A stretch of DNA of 64,000 nt from Anodontia alba (GCA_964016985.1 OZ024827.1:58343643-58407642), one strand, 5' to 3'. Numbered from the stretch's first letter, positions 1 through 12,082 are shown. Notes: a model not told the origin generated them from the sequence alone. A program made the numbers and translations.

Positions 1-465
1 ATCTTCCTCTACTAGATATGTCCAATAATGAAGCATCGGCTTCTGAGTAAGATTTTCCATAGGAAAATATTGATTTTGACTTTAGTAGTATTTCGTCAGA
101 GCCAAGGACGAAACTAAATTCTGAGGGAACAGCCAGTCTTTACCAAAGTTCTCAGAATCTATTATATTCTGTATGAACTTTGTAGTATTTTCTACTAGTT
201 TTGACTGCAGAAGAACTAATAATGAAGTTGTGTGCGATTCTATTAAAAGCTCAATTCCTGACAGTGGTTTAGCAAGATTCATGATGATCGCACCTGCTTA
301 GAACCTTTGGTTTCAGAGAAGTATTTTCTTTAACACAGGTGGAAATCAGGGGAACTACCTCGAAATTGCGTTAACACGAATTTGTTCCCACGCCACATTC
401 TTGACCTCTCGAGGTTGTGACAATGCCAAAATTTCTGTAAACAAAGGTAGATGCTCCGCCGTTTT
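1..465 (-). pseudogene. Unrecognised broken reading frame, probably transposon-derived, running off the left edge
   Basis: On the minus strand an almost continuous reading frame runs from about 462 to base 1, with at least two frame changes. The expected start context at 62-60 of the 400s block reads ACG, where the inverted copy at 6896-6898 has ATG in a good Kozak context. The encoded residues begin as in that copy (AEHLPLFTEILALS). The clearest open piece is 66 codons at 82-282; it overlaps another open frame rich in Ser and acidic residues that reaches the window edge. I do not recognise the family. It lies at the end of an inverted-repeat arm, so a transposon or retroelement first open reading frame is likelier than a host gene. 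Function unknown. Confidence 0.3.
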
Positions 466-1031
466 TAGTATGTTTTATGAAGAATGAGCAAATCACTAAA
501 AATTCCAGCAATGCTATTCCATGTAAATATGCCGAAGAAACCAAAATTAAATACTGTATAATTTGGATAGGGTGACCCTCAAAAAGTCGACCGTTGATCT
601 GCATTTTCTCGGTGAGCACACACAGATTTTGTAGCATATTTTCAATTTTTGATGAGTATCAAAAGAATTGACGCTAAACCTGATAAAATTGGCTACAATA
701 TATCATTGTGAAGTAAAAAATGTCATTAACCCTATTCACTGTAAAGAATTTTTCTTGAAAAATTCAGTCGTGTTGCTCCCAGACTATTGAGGTAGCTCTA
801 ACACTAGCGTGGTAGTTCCCATGAGTTTATTATGGCAAAACAAAATAAGTATGCTTTCATAAATGACCAAAATAATGAATCACTTCTTTATGTGAGTCAC
901 AATGCATGATATAATATCTCCGTTTGTACTTGTTTTTAAAACTGGTACTTGTTTTATAATATTAGTTGTGAACTATATATTTGCCTCTTTTAATAGTTTG
1001 GCTTATTATTTCATAAAGCGTTCTTGAGGTT
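380..1031 (-). repeat. Left arm of a 0.65-kb inverted repeat
   Basis: Reading the minus strand from 1031 to about 380 gives the same sequence as the plus strand from 6361 to 6975, apart from small indels and about 55 extra bases near 850-900. Both arms hold the same AT-rich leader and the first about 25 codons of an unknown reading frame. The arms are head-to-head and bracket two tandem-repeat elements. Two independent insertions in opposite orientation would also explain this. Confidence 0.8.
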
Positions 1032-1033
1032 AA

Positions 1034-3312
1034 CTAGAGGCCCAAGTGGGCCAGATATCGCTCACCTGGATTAGGCTGATCATGATATGTTACATTGTGC
1101 CATGGTGGCCAGCTTGGCTATCAGAGCCGATTGCCTTTAGCAATTCAGAATCTGATGTTGTTTGAAGAGTTTCAAGATTGCCACCATGGCCGCCATCTTG
1201 GATATTGGAACTGAATGATAAAGCAATTCTGAATCTTCATGTCATCCCGATACCTCCCATCAAGTTTCGCCTCAACCTGACTTACTGTTTGGGAGGAGAA
1301 GTGGTTTGAAGAATTTCAAGATGGCGGCCATCTTGGACATTGGAACAGATGGACTAGCAATTCTGAATTTCCATAACACCCCAATGCCTCCCATCATGTT
1401 TAAGCTCAATCAGACTTACCTTTCGGTAGCAGATGTGATTTGAAGATTTTCAAGATGGCTGCCATCTTGGATATCAGACCAGAACCATTTTAGCAATTCT
1501 AAATCTCCATGATGCCTGATGCCTTCCACTATTTCCACTCAATCCGACTTACTGTTTGGGAGCAGACAATAATTGAAGACTTTCAAGATGGCAGGAGGAG
1601 ATGTTGTTTGAAAATTTTCAAGATGGCTGACATGGCGGCCATCTTGGATATTGGAACGGAATGATTTTAGCAATTCTTAATCTCCATGTGGCCCCAATGC
1701 CTCCCACCAAGTTTGGGCTCAATCTGACGTAGGGTTCGGGAGCAGATGTGGTTTCAAGATTTTCAAGATGGCCGCCCAGGTGGCAATCTTGGATAGCCAA
1801 ACGGAGCTATTTAAGCAATTCTGAATCTCTATGTCGCTCCAATGCTTCCCATCAAGTTTCCGCTCAATCCAACTTACGGTTTGGGAGGAGATATCGTTTC
1901 AAGATATCAGAATGGAACAATTTTAGTAATTCTGAATCTCTATGTCGCTCCGATGCCTCCCATCAAGTTTTGGCTCAATCTGACCTACGGTTTGGGAGGA
2001 GATGTCGTTTGAAGAATTTCTGCCATCTTGGATATCAGAATGGAACTATTATAGCAATTCTGAATCTCTATAATGCTCCAATGCCTCCCATCAAGTTTCG
2101 GCTCAATCTGACTTATGGTTTGGGCGGAGATGTCGTTGAAGTATTTCAAGAGGGCCCCTTGGCGGCTATCTTGGCTATTGGAACGGAATGATTTTAGCAA
2201 TTCTGAATCTCTGTGTCACTGTGATGCTTCCCATCAAGTTTTGGCTCAATTCAAATTAAGGTTTGGGAGGAGATGTTGTTTGAAGAATTTCAAGATGGCC
2301 ACCACACAGTCACCTTGGATATCAGAAATGAACTATTTTAGCAATTCTGAATCTCTATAACACTACAATGCCTCCCATCAAGTTTCGGCTCAATCTGACT
2401 TATGGTTTGGGAGGAGATGCCATTTGAAGAATTACATGATGGCCACTGTAGCGGCCATCTTGGATATCAGAACGGCATGATTTTAAAAACTCTGAATCTC
2501 TGTGTCACTGTGATGCCTCCCATCAAGTTTTGGCTCAATCGGACTTACCGTTTAGAAGGAGATGTCATTTGAAGAATTTCAAGATGGTGCCATGGTGGCC
2601 ATCTTGGATATCGGAACGGAACGATTTTAGCAATTCTGAATCTCTGTGTCACTGTGATGCCTCCCATCAAGTTTTGGCTCTATCCGACTTACTGTTTGGG
2701 AGGAGATGTCATTTGAAGAATTTCAAGATGGCCGCCATCATCCTGGATATCGGAACAGAACGATTTTAGCAATTTTGAATCTCTTAGTCACTGTGATGCC
2801 TCCAATCAAGTTTCAGCTCAATCAGACTTATGGTTTGGGAGGATATGTCGTTGGAAGAATTTCAAGATGGCCGCTGTGGCAGCCATCTTCGATATCGGAA
2901 CAGAACGATTTTAGCAATTCTGAATCTTTGTGTCACTGTGATGCCTCCCATCAAGTTTTTGCTCAATCGGACACGGTTTGGGAGGAGATGTCGTTTGAAG
3001 AATTTCAAGATGGCCACCATGGCGGCCATCTTGGATATCGGAACGGAATCATTTTAGAAATTTTCAATCTCTGTGTCACTGTGATGCCTCCCATCAAGTT
3101 TCAGCTCAATCGGACTTAAGGTTTAGGAGGAGATGTCGTTTGAAGAATTTCAAGATGGCCACCATGGTGGCCATCTTGGATAACAGAACGGAACAATTTT
3201 AGCAATTTTGAATCTCTGTGTCACTGTGATGCCTCCCATCAAGTTTTGGCTCAATCGGACCTACGGTTTGGGAGCAGATGTCGTTTGAAGAATTTCAAGA
3301 TGGCCGCCATGT
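1034..3312 (+). mobile_element. Helentron-like tandem-repeat element, 3' end missing (about 140-bp core)
   Basis: The 5' end has the family signature: CTAGAGGCCC, a short GC palindrome, then ATCGCTCACCTG. The core is about 16 tandem units of roughly 140 bp. Each unit carries TTTTAGCAATTCTGAATC, CATCAAGTTT, TTTGGGAGGAGATGTC and CAAGATGGC plus CCATCTTGG motifs. The array stops abruptly at 3312 with no terminal hairpin, so the 3' end is lost. Short open frames across the units are by-products of repetition; there is no sign of protein selection. Confidence 0.7.
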
Positions 3313-3612
3313 CACTTATTCCAGCCAATAGTCATTATGACGACAAAATGGTCTGCCACAATGAAATTAATCTTTGAGGTGCATGAGAAAAACTACTGGT
3401 AAAGCGTATAAAAATATAGGGTGATAAAAATTCTACGCTGTAAAGAAAATGTCATACATGATTAAATATTTCGTAAACAATATACAGATATGTAGCGAAT
3501 ACAATATATTATAACATTATCATATTCGCCTATCATGATTTGTCAACAAAATTTTGTCACCATATCATGTTATTATTATGTTTCTCTACATAAATGTGGG
3601 TCGTGAAAAAAA

Positions 3613-5934
3613 CAAGAGGGCCATGATGGCCCTGTAACGCTCACCTGAGTATCATAGCACTTTGAGAACCTAATCTAGAACTGATCAAGGCAAACATTCT
3701 GATCAAAATTCAAAATGATTATATTAACAAATAAGACAATGTAGCATGTCTAATAGACTGTGAAATAAAGGTCACGGTCAAATATGGATGACTGCACTCA
3801 AGAGGCCATGCTAAGATGTATGTATGTACTAAGTATCACTGGCTGTAGGAGCAATAGTTACTGAGAAACTGACCTAAACACAAACACTTCACAAGTACCA
3901 AATATCACTCTGTAGGACCAATAATTACTGAGAAACTGACCTAAATGGAAAAACTTAAGAAAGTCACTGGATAGAAAAATATACATCACCTTGAAATCAT
4001 CAAGACAAACATTTTGAGCAAGATTCATGAAGATCACTTCAAACATGTGACCTCTAGAACATCAACAAGGTTTTCCTTTGATTTGGCCAGGTGACCTAGT
4101 TTCTGATATCAAGTGAGCCAGTTTTAAACTAGACCTAGAAATCATCAAGAGGAATATTTTGAGCAATATTTATGATGATTATTTAAAAAATGTGACCTCT
4201 GGAGTGTTAACAGTTTTCTGCTAATTTGGCCTGGTGACCTAGTTTTTGACCCCATGTAACCCAGTTTCGAACTTGACCTAGAAATCATCAAGACAAACAT
4301 TTTGAGCAAGATTCATGATGATTGCTTCAAAAATGTGACCACTAGAGTGTTGACAAAATTTTCTGCTGATTTTGCCTGGTGACCTAGTCTTTGACCCTAA
4401 GTGACCCAGTTTCAAACTTCACCTAGAAATCATCAAGACAAACATTTTGAGCAAGAATCATGATGATTGCTTCAAAAATGTGACCGCTAGAGTGTTAACA
4501 AAGTTTTCTGCTGATTTGGCCCGGTGACCTAGTTTTTGACCCATAGTGACCCAGTTTCAAACTTGACCTAGAAATCATCAAGACAAACATGTTGAGCAAG
4601 ATTCATGATGATTGCTTGAAAATTGTGACCACTAGAGTGTTAACAAGGTTTTCCGTTGATTTGGCCAGGTAACCTAGTTTTTGACTCCAGGTGACCCAGT
4701 TTCGAACTTGACCTAGAAATCATCAAGACAAACATTTTGAGCAAGATTCATGATGATTGCTTAAAAAATGTGACCGCTAGAATGTTAACAAAATTTTCTG
4801 CTGATTTGGCCCGGTGACCTAGTTTTTTGACCCCAAGTGACCCAGTTTCAAACTTGACCTAGAACTCATCAAGACAAAACATTTTAAGCAAGATTCATGA
4901 TGACTGCTTCAAAAATGTGACAGCTAGAGTGTTAACAAGGTTTTAGCTGATTTGGCCAGGTGACCTAGTTTTTGACCCCAAGTGACCCAGTTTCGAACTT
5001 GACCTAAAAATCATCAAGACAACCATTTTGAGCAAGATGCATGATGATTGCTTGAAAAATGTGACCGCTAGAGTGATAACAAGGTTTTCTGTAGATTTGG
5101 CCAGGTGACCTAGTTTTTGACCACAGGTGACCCAGTTTCGAACTTTACCTAGAAATCATCAAGACAAACATTTTGAGCAAGATTCATGACGATTGCTTGA
5201 ACAAGTCACCCCGATGCTTCCTAGCAAGTTTGGAGTCAATTGGCCTTTCAGTTCAGGAGAAGAAGCGAAAAATAGATTTTCAAGATGGCTGCCATGGCGG
5301 CCAGCTTGGATTTCCGATCGGCACGATTTTAGCTATTTTTGATCTACAAGTCACCACAATGCTTCCTAGCAAGTTTGGAGTCAATTGGCCTTTCAGTTCA
5401 GGAGAAGAAGCGAAAAATAGATTTTCAAGATGGCCACCATGGCGGCCAGCTTGGATTTCCGATCGGCACGATTTTAGCTACTTTTGATCTACAAGTCACC
5501 CGGATGCTTCCTAGCAAGTTTGGAGTCAATTGGCCTTTCGATTCTGGAGAAGAAGTGAAACATAGATTTTAAAGATGGCCACCATGGCGGCCATCTTGGA
5601 TTCCCGATCGGCACGATTTTAGCTATTTTTGATCTACAAGTCACCCCGATGCTTCCTAGCAAGTTTGGAGTCAATTGGCCTTTCGGTTCAGGAGAAGCGA
5701 AAAATAGATTTTCAAGATGGCGGCCATCTTGGATTTCCGATCGGAACGATTTTAGCTATTTTTGATCTACAAGTCACCCCGATGCTTCCTGCCAAGTATC
5801 GAGTCAATTGGCCCAGGGGTGTAGGAGGAGTAGGCTTTTAAAGAAATTGTTGACGCCGCACGACGAACGATGGACGACGGACATTGACTGACCACAATAG
5901 CTCACCATGAGCACTTTGTGCTCAAGTGAGCTAA
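3613..5934 (+). mobile_element. Complete Helentron-like element with two successive tandem cores
   Basis: It starts at CAAGAGGGCCATGATGGCCC followed by GCTCACCTGAG. It ends with a TGAGCAC/GTGCTCA hairpin and GTGAGCTAA followed by T. The core holds about nine units of about 145 bp (3860-5200) rich in TGACCT/TGACCC, then four to five units of about 138 bp (5205-5800) carrying CAAGATGGC...GCCATCTTGG. It ends in a GACGCCGCACGACG spacer. Non-autonomous: no coding capacity seen. Assignment to Helentron-associated elements is from terminal structure and is inference. Confidence 0.7.
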
Positions 5935-6360
5935 TAAAAGGGGGGTACCAATATGCTTCCATACCATACTACACTATGATGAAGGGCATAGAACATATTT
6001 AACGTCACAACAGCTGGTGTTAAGGGAATGGGTGGTTTTCAGTTATCTGGCAGGAAACTCAAAATTTTCGTGACACTTTCCTAAATTATCGCGATAGCTA
6101 TCTAGCTAGCTCATAACAGAAATATGCCACTATATAGAAGTACTGAAATTGGAACCTGTCATCATGAATTCAGTTGGGAAGGAGTACGGAGGGATGGGGT
6201 AGAGTACACTAGGGGAACATCCTGCTTCATTCTTGCCACAAAAGATGTCAAGCAGGTTCAAATTTTAAAAATCTTAATGACGTCACTTTTCGTTACATAC
6301 CATTAACAATGCACGAGATATCGATCATAAGACGGATGCGGATAATCCATGTGTGCAAAA
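5935..6360. other. Gap with no recognised gene or repeat
   Basis: AT-rich sequence between the 3' end of the preceding element and the inverted-repeat arm. One 60-codon open frame at 6124-6306 has no recognisable features. No repeat unit was seen. Confidence 0.5.
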
Positions 6361-6975
6361 AACTCAAGAATGCTTTATTAAATAATAAGCGAAACTATTT
6401 GAAGAGGCAAATATATAGTTCACATCTAATGTTATAAAACAAGTACCAGTTTTAAAAACAAGTACAAACGGAGAGATATTACATACTTATTTTGTTTTGC
6501 CATAATAAACTCATGGAAAACATCACGCTAGTGTTAGAGCTACCTCCGTAGTCTGGGAGCAACGAGACTGAATTTTTCAAGAAAAATTCTTTACAGTGAA
6601 CAGGGTTAATGACATTTTTTACTTCACAATGATATATTGTAGCCAATTTTATCAGGTTTAGCGTCAAATCATTTGATACTCGTCAAAAATTGAAAATATG
6701 CTACAAAATCTGTGTGTGCTGTCAACTGGTTGAGAAAATGCAGATCAAAGGTCAACTTTTTGCACGTCGCCCTATCCAAATTATACACTATTTAATGGTT
6801 TCTTCTGCAAGTATGGATAGTTAAATCATATTTACATGGAATAGCATTGCCGGAATTTTGAGTGATTCGCTCATTCTTTATAAAACATATTCAAAATGGC
6901 GGAGCATCTACCTTTGTTTACAGAAATTTTGGCATTGTCACTACCTCGAAAGTTCAAGGGTGTGGTGTGGGCAGT
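6361..6975 (+). repeat. Right arm of the 0.65-kb inverted repeat
   Basis: Inverted copy of 380-1031. It carries an ATG at 6896 in the context TCAAAATGGCGG, followed by about 25 codons (MAEHLPLFTEILALSLPRK) before similarity to the left arm ends. The frame closes at a TAA near 6985. The arm is cut there by a 330-bp-family repeat. Confidence 0.75.
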
Positions 6976-6984
6976 TGTTGTTTA

Positions 6985-7614
6985 AACATTTCCTATTTCA
7001 AAATTTACTGTTGCCATGGCAACCAAACAAAATATATGATTTTCATCACTTGACTGTTTAAGGAGAAAATGCAATTTAACTACTTTCCCATTATTAGTCT
7101 AAGGAAGCTTTCTGTTGCCATAGCAACCAAACCAAGAAGCAGATTGGCAAACTTTTAGCTATTCTGAATTGGCCTTACCCAAGCAACATTTCTACCAAAT
7201 AAGACTCATACTGCTTCAGTGGTTTTGGAGTTGTTTAAAAATTTCCTATTTTAAAATCTAATGCTCCCATGGCAACCAAACAAAATAGCCACTGGTCATA
7301 AAACACACAAACTGGACAGATAATCACCAAATGATCGTAACTGCCAAATATGGTTAACATCACTTCACTAGTGAAAATGCAATTTAACCATTTTCCCAAC
7401 TTAAGTCTAAGGGACCTTTCCTTTGTCATAGCAACCATATAATCCCCTCCCCCTCTCTGCCCCCTTCCCTACCCAAGCAATATTCACACCTGATTAGGAA
7501 CAAACTGCTTTAAAGGCTTTGGAGGAGTTGTCATTTGAAAGTGTTAACAGATGGATGGATGACAGACAAAAAGTGATCACCATAGCTCATACTGAGCTAT
7601 GCTCAGGTGAGTTA
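6985..7614 (+). mobile_element. 3' fragment of the 330-bp-core Helentron-like element
   Basis: It holds the GTTGCCATGGCAACCAAAC motif repeatedly, and CACTTCACTGGTTATGGAG-like and CATACTGCTTCAGTGGTTTTG segments. These are shared with 12448-15016. It ends in the family 3' terminus: GATGGATGGATGAC, a GAGCTATGCTC hairpin and CAGGTGAGTTAA. The 5' end is missing; it abuts the inverted-repeat arm. Its end lies only 27 bp from the SAMHD1 splice donor. Confidence 0.65.
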
Positions 7615-7641
7615 AAAATAGTAGAGTAAATCCCAACTCAC

Positions 7642-7712
7642 TTTCCATTTTGTATCAGGACACATGTATGGAATAAACATACCATCAAATAAATGGGAAA
7701 ATGGACCATGAC
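7642..7712 (-). CDS. SAMHD1: SAMHD1 internal exon (HD-domain segment, HGPFSH)
   Basis: A 71-nt exon on the minus strand. The acceptor is a polypyrimidine tract and TTTTCAG ending at 7713; the donor is GTGAGT at 7641-7636. The first two bases complete a Gly codon split from the exon at 23815-23930. The exon then encodes 23 residues beginning HGPFSHLFDG and ending DTKWK, finishing in phase 0. HGPFSH follows directly on the HD motif in SAMHD1 and belongs to the catalytic pocket of this dNTP triphosphohydrolase, which hydrolyses dNTPs to deoxynucleoside and triphosphate. The following exon was not found to the left and probably lies outside the window. Transposon ends sit 27 bp and 140 bp from the exon borders. 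Confidence 0.9.
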
Positions 7713-8196
7713 CTGAAAAGAGGAAAAAAAAAAGTTCACAAAAAAATGCCCAAATAAGTTTAAAATGTTGAAAACAAGTTCTTCTCTGTGGTTCTGTAGC
7801 TGCAAGTTCTTCTCTGTCTTTCTGTAACTGCAAGTGAAAATTAAAAAAAAAACAAGAGGGCCCAGAGGGCCCTAAATTAAAAAAAAAAACAAGAGGGCCC
7901 AGAGGGCCCTAATTCGCTCACCTGAGTGTCATTGTCTCCAACCATAATCAGTTATTTCAACAATTTAATGCAACAAAGTATATTCTAAAAGACTATCATC
8001 TTCACTTCATAGGACTCTCTAAGCTTTAATAGACTGTCATCCTAGAAACATTTCTGCTGACTTATTTCAAAATCTGGCTAGTAGTTTTAGAGGAAAAGCT
8101 TATTTGCCACTTATTTGTCTATGTAAAACTACTGAACTCCAGGGTGGGACCTTTTTTGACCACAGGGATCTAACTTGAACAATCTTGGTAGAGGTC

Positions 8197-10259
8197 ATAT
8201 CATCCTCATAATCGGATTTTTGATTAACGTGCAGGTACAGGGGCAACATCCACACCAGTGGGCCCCCTTCCAGATAGCTGGCTTGCTGCACGCATGGCAG
8301 ATCTCACACCAGATCTCAAGGTATGTCTATCATGAGGGTTGATGGCCGAGAGCTCTCTGCAATCCCTCTCTGTCAGCTGTTTCCATGTCATCTTGGGCCT
8401 CCCAGGCCCAAGCTTTCCATCAACCTGTATGTCAAAGGCTGTCTTGACTGTACCATTGGAGCGTTCCACATGTCCATACCATCGGAGTCTTCTCTCCTTC
8501 AGAATGAGGTCCAGATCCTCAATGCCAAGCCGCACAAGTAGCTCACTGGACCTGGTGGTGACAATGTCTTGCGGTCTGACATTGCAGATCTGTCTGATTA
8601 TTGCCCTGTCATTTCGCTGCAGACGCTGGAGGTTTGGCTTTGTCAATGGCCAAGTCTCGCTGGCATGGAGCATTGCGCTCCGCACACAAGAGCTGTACAC
8701 ACGGCCACTTGTTTTGAAAGAGAGGTGGCGTAAAGAGAGAACTGGTAGCAGATCCTTGAACTTCTTCCAGGCGGTTTTCAACTGTGTTGTGGTTGAAAGT
8801 TCACAGCCACCTGCTGCTGAGAGCATGTCTCCTAAGTAGCAAAAGGAAGCTACCACCTCAAGCTTGTCAGGTCCGACCTGGACTTCCTTCTGTGGTCTGC
8901 CATCCAAGGGGCGAGCACTTCCCAGGCACCATGTACATCTGTAGTCAGGGTCTTTTTTCAAGCGCTTGAGCCCACTGCATTTCTTGTGCACCCAGTGCTT
9001 GCAGCCATTGCAGAAGATGCTGTTGCTGCCCACTCCAGTGCGACAGACGGCACATGGAAACTCGCCTGAACTCTGCAGGAGGTCCAGTCCCATACCGCAG
9101 ATCATAATCTTTGTCTTTCCTGCATTTACTCTCAGTCCTTTCTTCTCAATTGCTTCTTTCCATGTCAAGAGCCTCCTGACACATTCCTCAAGTGATTCAG
9201 CGATGATAACACAGTCATCAGCATACAGATCTTCCCAGGGGACCCCAGAGCGGAACTCTCTTGATAAGGCTTCAAACACAATGATGAAGAGCAGTGGGCT
9301 GAGTACTGATCCTTGGTGAACACCAACCTTCACTTCAAACTCTTCACTGTAGCCCTCACCAACACGGACACGGCTACGCGCATTTGCATACATCCCCGGC
9401 ACCAGTCCCACAATTCACTCCTCCACACCAAGTTTTCTCAGTGCCCACCAGATGACCTTCCGAGGTACTTGATCAAACGCCTTCTCCAGGTCTACAAAAG
9501 CCATGTAGAGTCTCTTGTTGGCAGCTAGATACTACTCTTGCAGCTGCCTGACAACAAAGAGTGCGTCTGTAGTGCCTCTGCCTGGGACGAAGCCAAACTG
9601 GGAATCCTCGATTGACACCGTCTGATGAGGCCGTCCACAATCCTCTCCAGGATTTTCATAACCTGCTCTGTCAGCTTGAGACCGCGGTAGTTGCCCCTTT
9701 CCAATGCGTCCCCCTTGTAGAGGCAGACAATGAAACTCTGCTCCCAGTCGAGGGTACCTTGCCATCATGAATGATTGCAGCTGCGAGGTCACAGATCATG
9801 GAGGCGCCCATGTCACCGGCTGCTCGTATTATCTCCACCACTATGCCTGATGGGCCCGATGCTTTGCATGCCTTCATCTGTGAGATAGCCTTCTTAACCA
9901 TATCTATGGTGATTGGGGTGGGCGGGCCTTCCACTGGTGGTTGATAAGACAGGTGGTCTGGGTCTCAGTCAAACTCAACGTTGAGAAGCCTTTGGTAGTG
10001 CTCTAGCCAAGCCTTCTGCTTTGAGTCTTCACTCATTGACATCTCTCCTGCATCATTCTTCACAGGTTTGTCACCAACAACATCAGTGTTCTCGCTTCTA
10101 AACTGATTAGCAAGGCGGTAGACTTCTGAAGACTTGGGGTCAATATTCTCGTAGACCTTCTTGTCGGCTTCTTGACGAGCATGGTGCACTGCATGTCTGG
10201 CATTTCATTTGGCTGCATCGTATGATGCCCTAGTGCCTTTACCAGCCTTCCAGGCCTGG
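8197..10259 (-). mobile_element. 5'-truncated LINE (non-LTR retrotransposon) with 7-bp target duplication
   Basis: The insertion splits a tandem unit of the surrounding element. AGAGGTC is present on both sides (8190-8196 and 10260-10266). Closing the gap restores GGTAGAGGTCTACTAGATAAAGC, as in sister units. The orientation is minus: the 3' end with a very short untranslated tail lies at the left, and the 5' truncation at the right, cutting into the coding region upstream of the reverse transcriptase. Confidence 0.75.
8224..10259 (-). pseudogene. LINE reverse transcriptase with inserted PHD-like zinc finger, inactivated
   Basis: A decayed reverse transcriptase of a non-LTR element. From 5' to 3' on the minus strand: an upstream linker at 10189-9965; RT fingers with KACKASGPSGI at 9934-9671; a frame change near 9690-9750; the GFVPGRGTTDALF block at 9600; a stop near 9533; then palm and thumb at 9411-8224. 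That last part has VHQGSVLSPLLF, the catalytic YADD box (YADDC), GKTKIM, and a C-terminal LRWYGHVER...GPGRPKMTW tail. A Cys/His-rich finger (CAVC-x9-CNGC-x2-WVHKKC) sits inside the RT after the catalytic box. A TGA near 9416 interrupts the palm. Clade is uncertain; RTE/Proto2-like is my best guess. Not functional in this copy. Confidence 0.85.
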
Positions 10260-10930
10260 AGAGGTCTACTAGATAAAGCTACAATCAAAATTCAGTAGCC
10301 TTAGGCCTAATGATTTCCGACAAGAAGATTTTTCAAGATTTTCACTATATATTAAGTCTATGTACACTAGTGACCCCCAGGTAGGGGCCATTTCTGACCC
10401 CAGGCTAAAATTTGGACAATCTTGGTATAAGGCCACTAGATAAAGCTACATACAAAATTTGGAAGCCCTAGGCCTAACAGTTTCTGACAAGAAGATTTTT
10501 CAAAATAAGCCCTGCCCCCTGGGTGGCCATGCTTTCTGACGAATCGTGATGGTTTGAACAATCTTGGTAGAGGATCACCAAAGGAATATATCTGCTGTAT
10601 ATACTGAAATAAATCCAGTGGTTTCTGACAAGAAGGTTTTTAAAGTTTTCTATATAGATATATCGGAATAAATTTGACCTTGCTGTGAAATAGGTCAATC
10701 TCAACCTAGGGTCATCATTTGTACAATCTTGGCAGTACTTTGTCACCTGGTGCTACATACCAAGTTTCAAGGCAATCTGCCCAGCACTTCTGAAGAAGAA
10801 GATTTTTAGGTTTTTACCATAGTTGGGCATGGTGGCCATCTTGGTCAAGTGATCTGGACCATTCAAACAAACTTATATTTGCAATTTGCCAGGGGGAGGG
10901 GGAGAGGGGGGCTGCATATGATATCTAATT

Positions 10931-12065
10931 AAAATGAAGTTTTTATAGTAAAACATATTTTAACAAGTAATACTTAACCTATGGATAATGTGCTATTCTC
11001 TTCTATATTTAAACTTTTCACAAAAAAAACAAACAAAAAAAAATGACAAGTCTTTTGAGTCTTAATCCAGGTCCCTTAGGCATTTACCTGAGTGATGTCA
11101 CCTTTCCCGCTGTTTTGAACACGTGTTCAGTTTCTATGCAGAATAAAACAATATAACTGAGCGAAGTGGGGAGGGAGGAGGGAATTCCTTATCCATAGGG
11201 GTTAAGTATTAAAATATATTTTACTACAAATCTTCATTTTAACTGCATAATACATTAACCTATGGATAGAGTTTGTAAATCAGGAGAGGGGAGCTCCCCT
11301 AATTCTAACACTGGTATATATATATATATAATTCACTTAACTTCTGGTTTAAGACTTAAGAAACTTTAAAAAATCAATTACATTCTATAATATATACTTA
11401 GAATGATCTTGATCCACTAATAACATATCTCTAACGTGTTAATACCTTAATTATATGTATAATGGACTCTGGAGGCTGCAAGTTTTCTTAAGCAACAGAG
11501 GCCTGAATTCCTGGCCCCACACCTCTTTTCTGGGTCCAAATGAAGCAAACTGATAACTTGCTGAGACATATGCTTCAAGTAAGATTTTGCGCAGTTCGAA
11601 TAAAGATTCCAGACTATTGTTTTGATAATGTCATTGAGCGGAACTTTATCAAAGAATGCCAAGGAAAAGATAGCTCCCTATCTTTGTAAGCCCTAATTAT
11701 TTAACAAGGAAATATCTCCTATTGAGTTTCCTATAGGCAAACTACACATCTCGAGACTTTAAGATAAATCGTAGTGATGTTATGATTATATTTAATTGAA
11801 CTAACCTAGTCATAGCTTACAATAAGAACTAGTTATTTTAGGTAAAACTTCAGTCTTCTAATTGATCATAAAAGTTTACAAAAATATTCCCTTTTTGGAT
11901 TTTCGAGCTAAATTAGGAATAATTAAAGATCTGGGTAAATGGACAGATCTGAATCTCTGCCAAGAACCCAGTTTATAAAATCAATGAGACTGAAACATCT
12001 GACTGATTAAATCTTATATGATTTGCCTATTGCCAGGTGTGACTTTGGCAACGTTTCTTAACCAT
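10931..12065 (+). mobile_element. Partial copy of the inverted-arm element also present at 33398-39312
   Basis: Starts with AAAATGAAGTTTTTATAGT and ACTTAACCTATGGATAATGTGC. An inverted version of this block lies about 240 bp later (TTATCCATAGGGGTTAAGT), followed by ATACATTAACCTATGG. It then tracks 33720-34260 through CTCCCCTAATTCTAACAC, an ACTTCTGGTT block and TGAGTTTCCTATAG. Similarity fades by about 12060. Only the left end is present, and no protein-coding potential was seen. Confidence 0.6.
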
Positions 12066-12082
12066 GGTAACAGTTAATAAAA

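Larger units (their letters stand above)
7853..10900 (+). mobile_element. Helentron-like element interrupted by a LINE; 5' terminus duplicated
   Basis: The 5' signature CAAGAGGGCCCAGAGGGCCCT occurs twice, at 7853 and 7890, separated by an A-rich run. The second copy is followed by CGCTCACCTGAG. The core contains GAACAATCTTGGTAGAGGTC, GCTACATAC and TTTCTGACAAGAAGATTTTT units of about 165 bp, interrupted by a LINE at 8197-10259. No 3' hairpin was found; the copy is lost before 10931. Confidence 0.6.

Noticed and set aside
1748..3119. Plus-strand frames of 75 to 147 codons in the 140-bp array
   Set aside because: Repeat-derived open frames; peptides mirror the repeat unit and change frame between units.
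1..7600. Search for the next SAMHD1 exon after DTKWK
   Set aside because: No minus-strand frame with the expected following SAMHD1 blocks was found here; repeats fill the interval.
8197..10259. Reverse transcriptase considered as an intact gene
   Set aside because: Frame changes and in-frame stops occur within conserved blocks, and the 5' end is cut by truncation with a target duplication.
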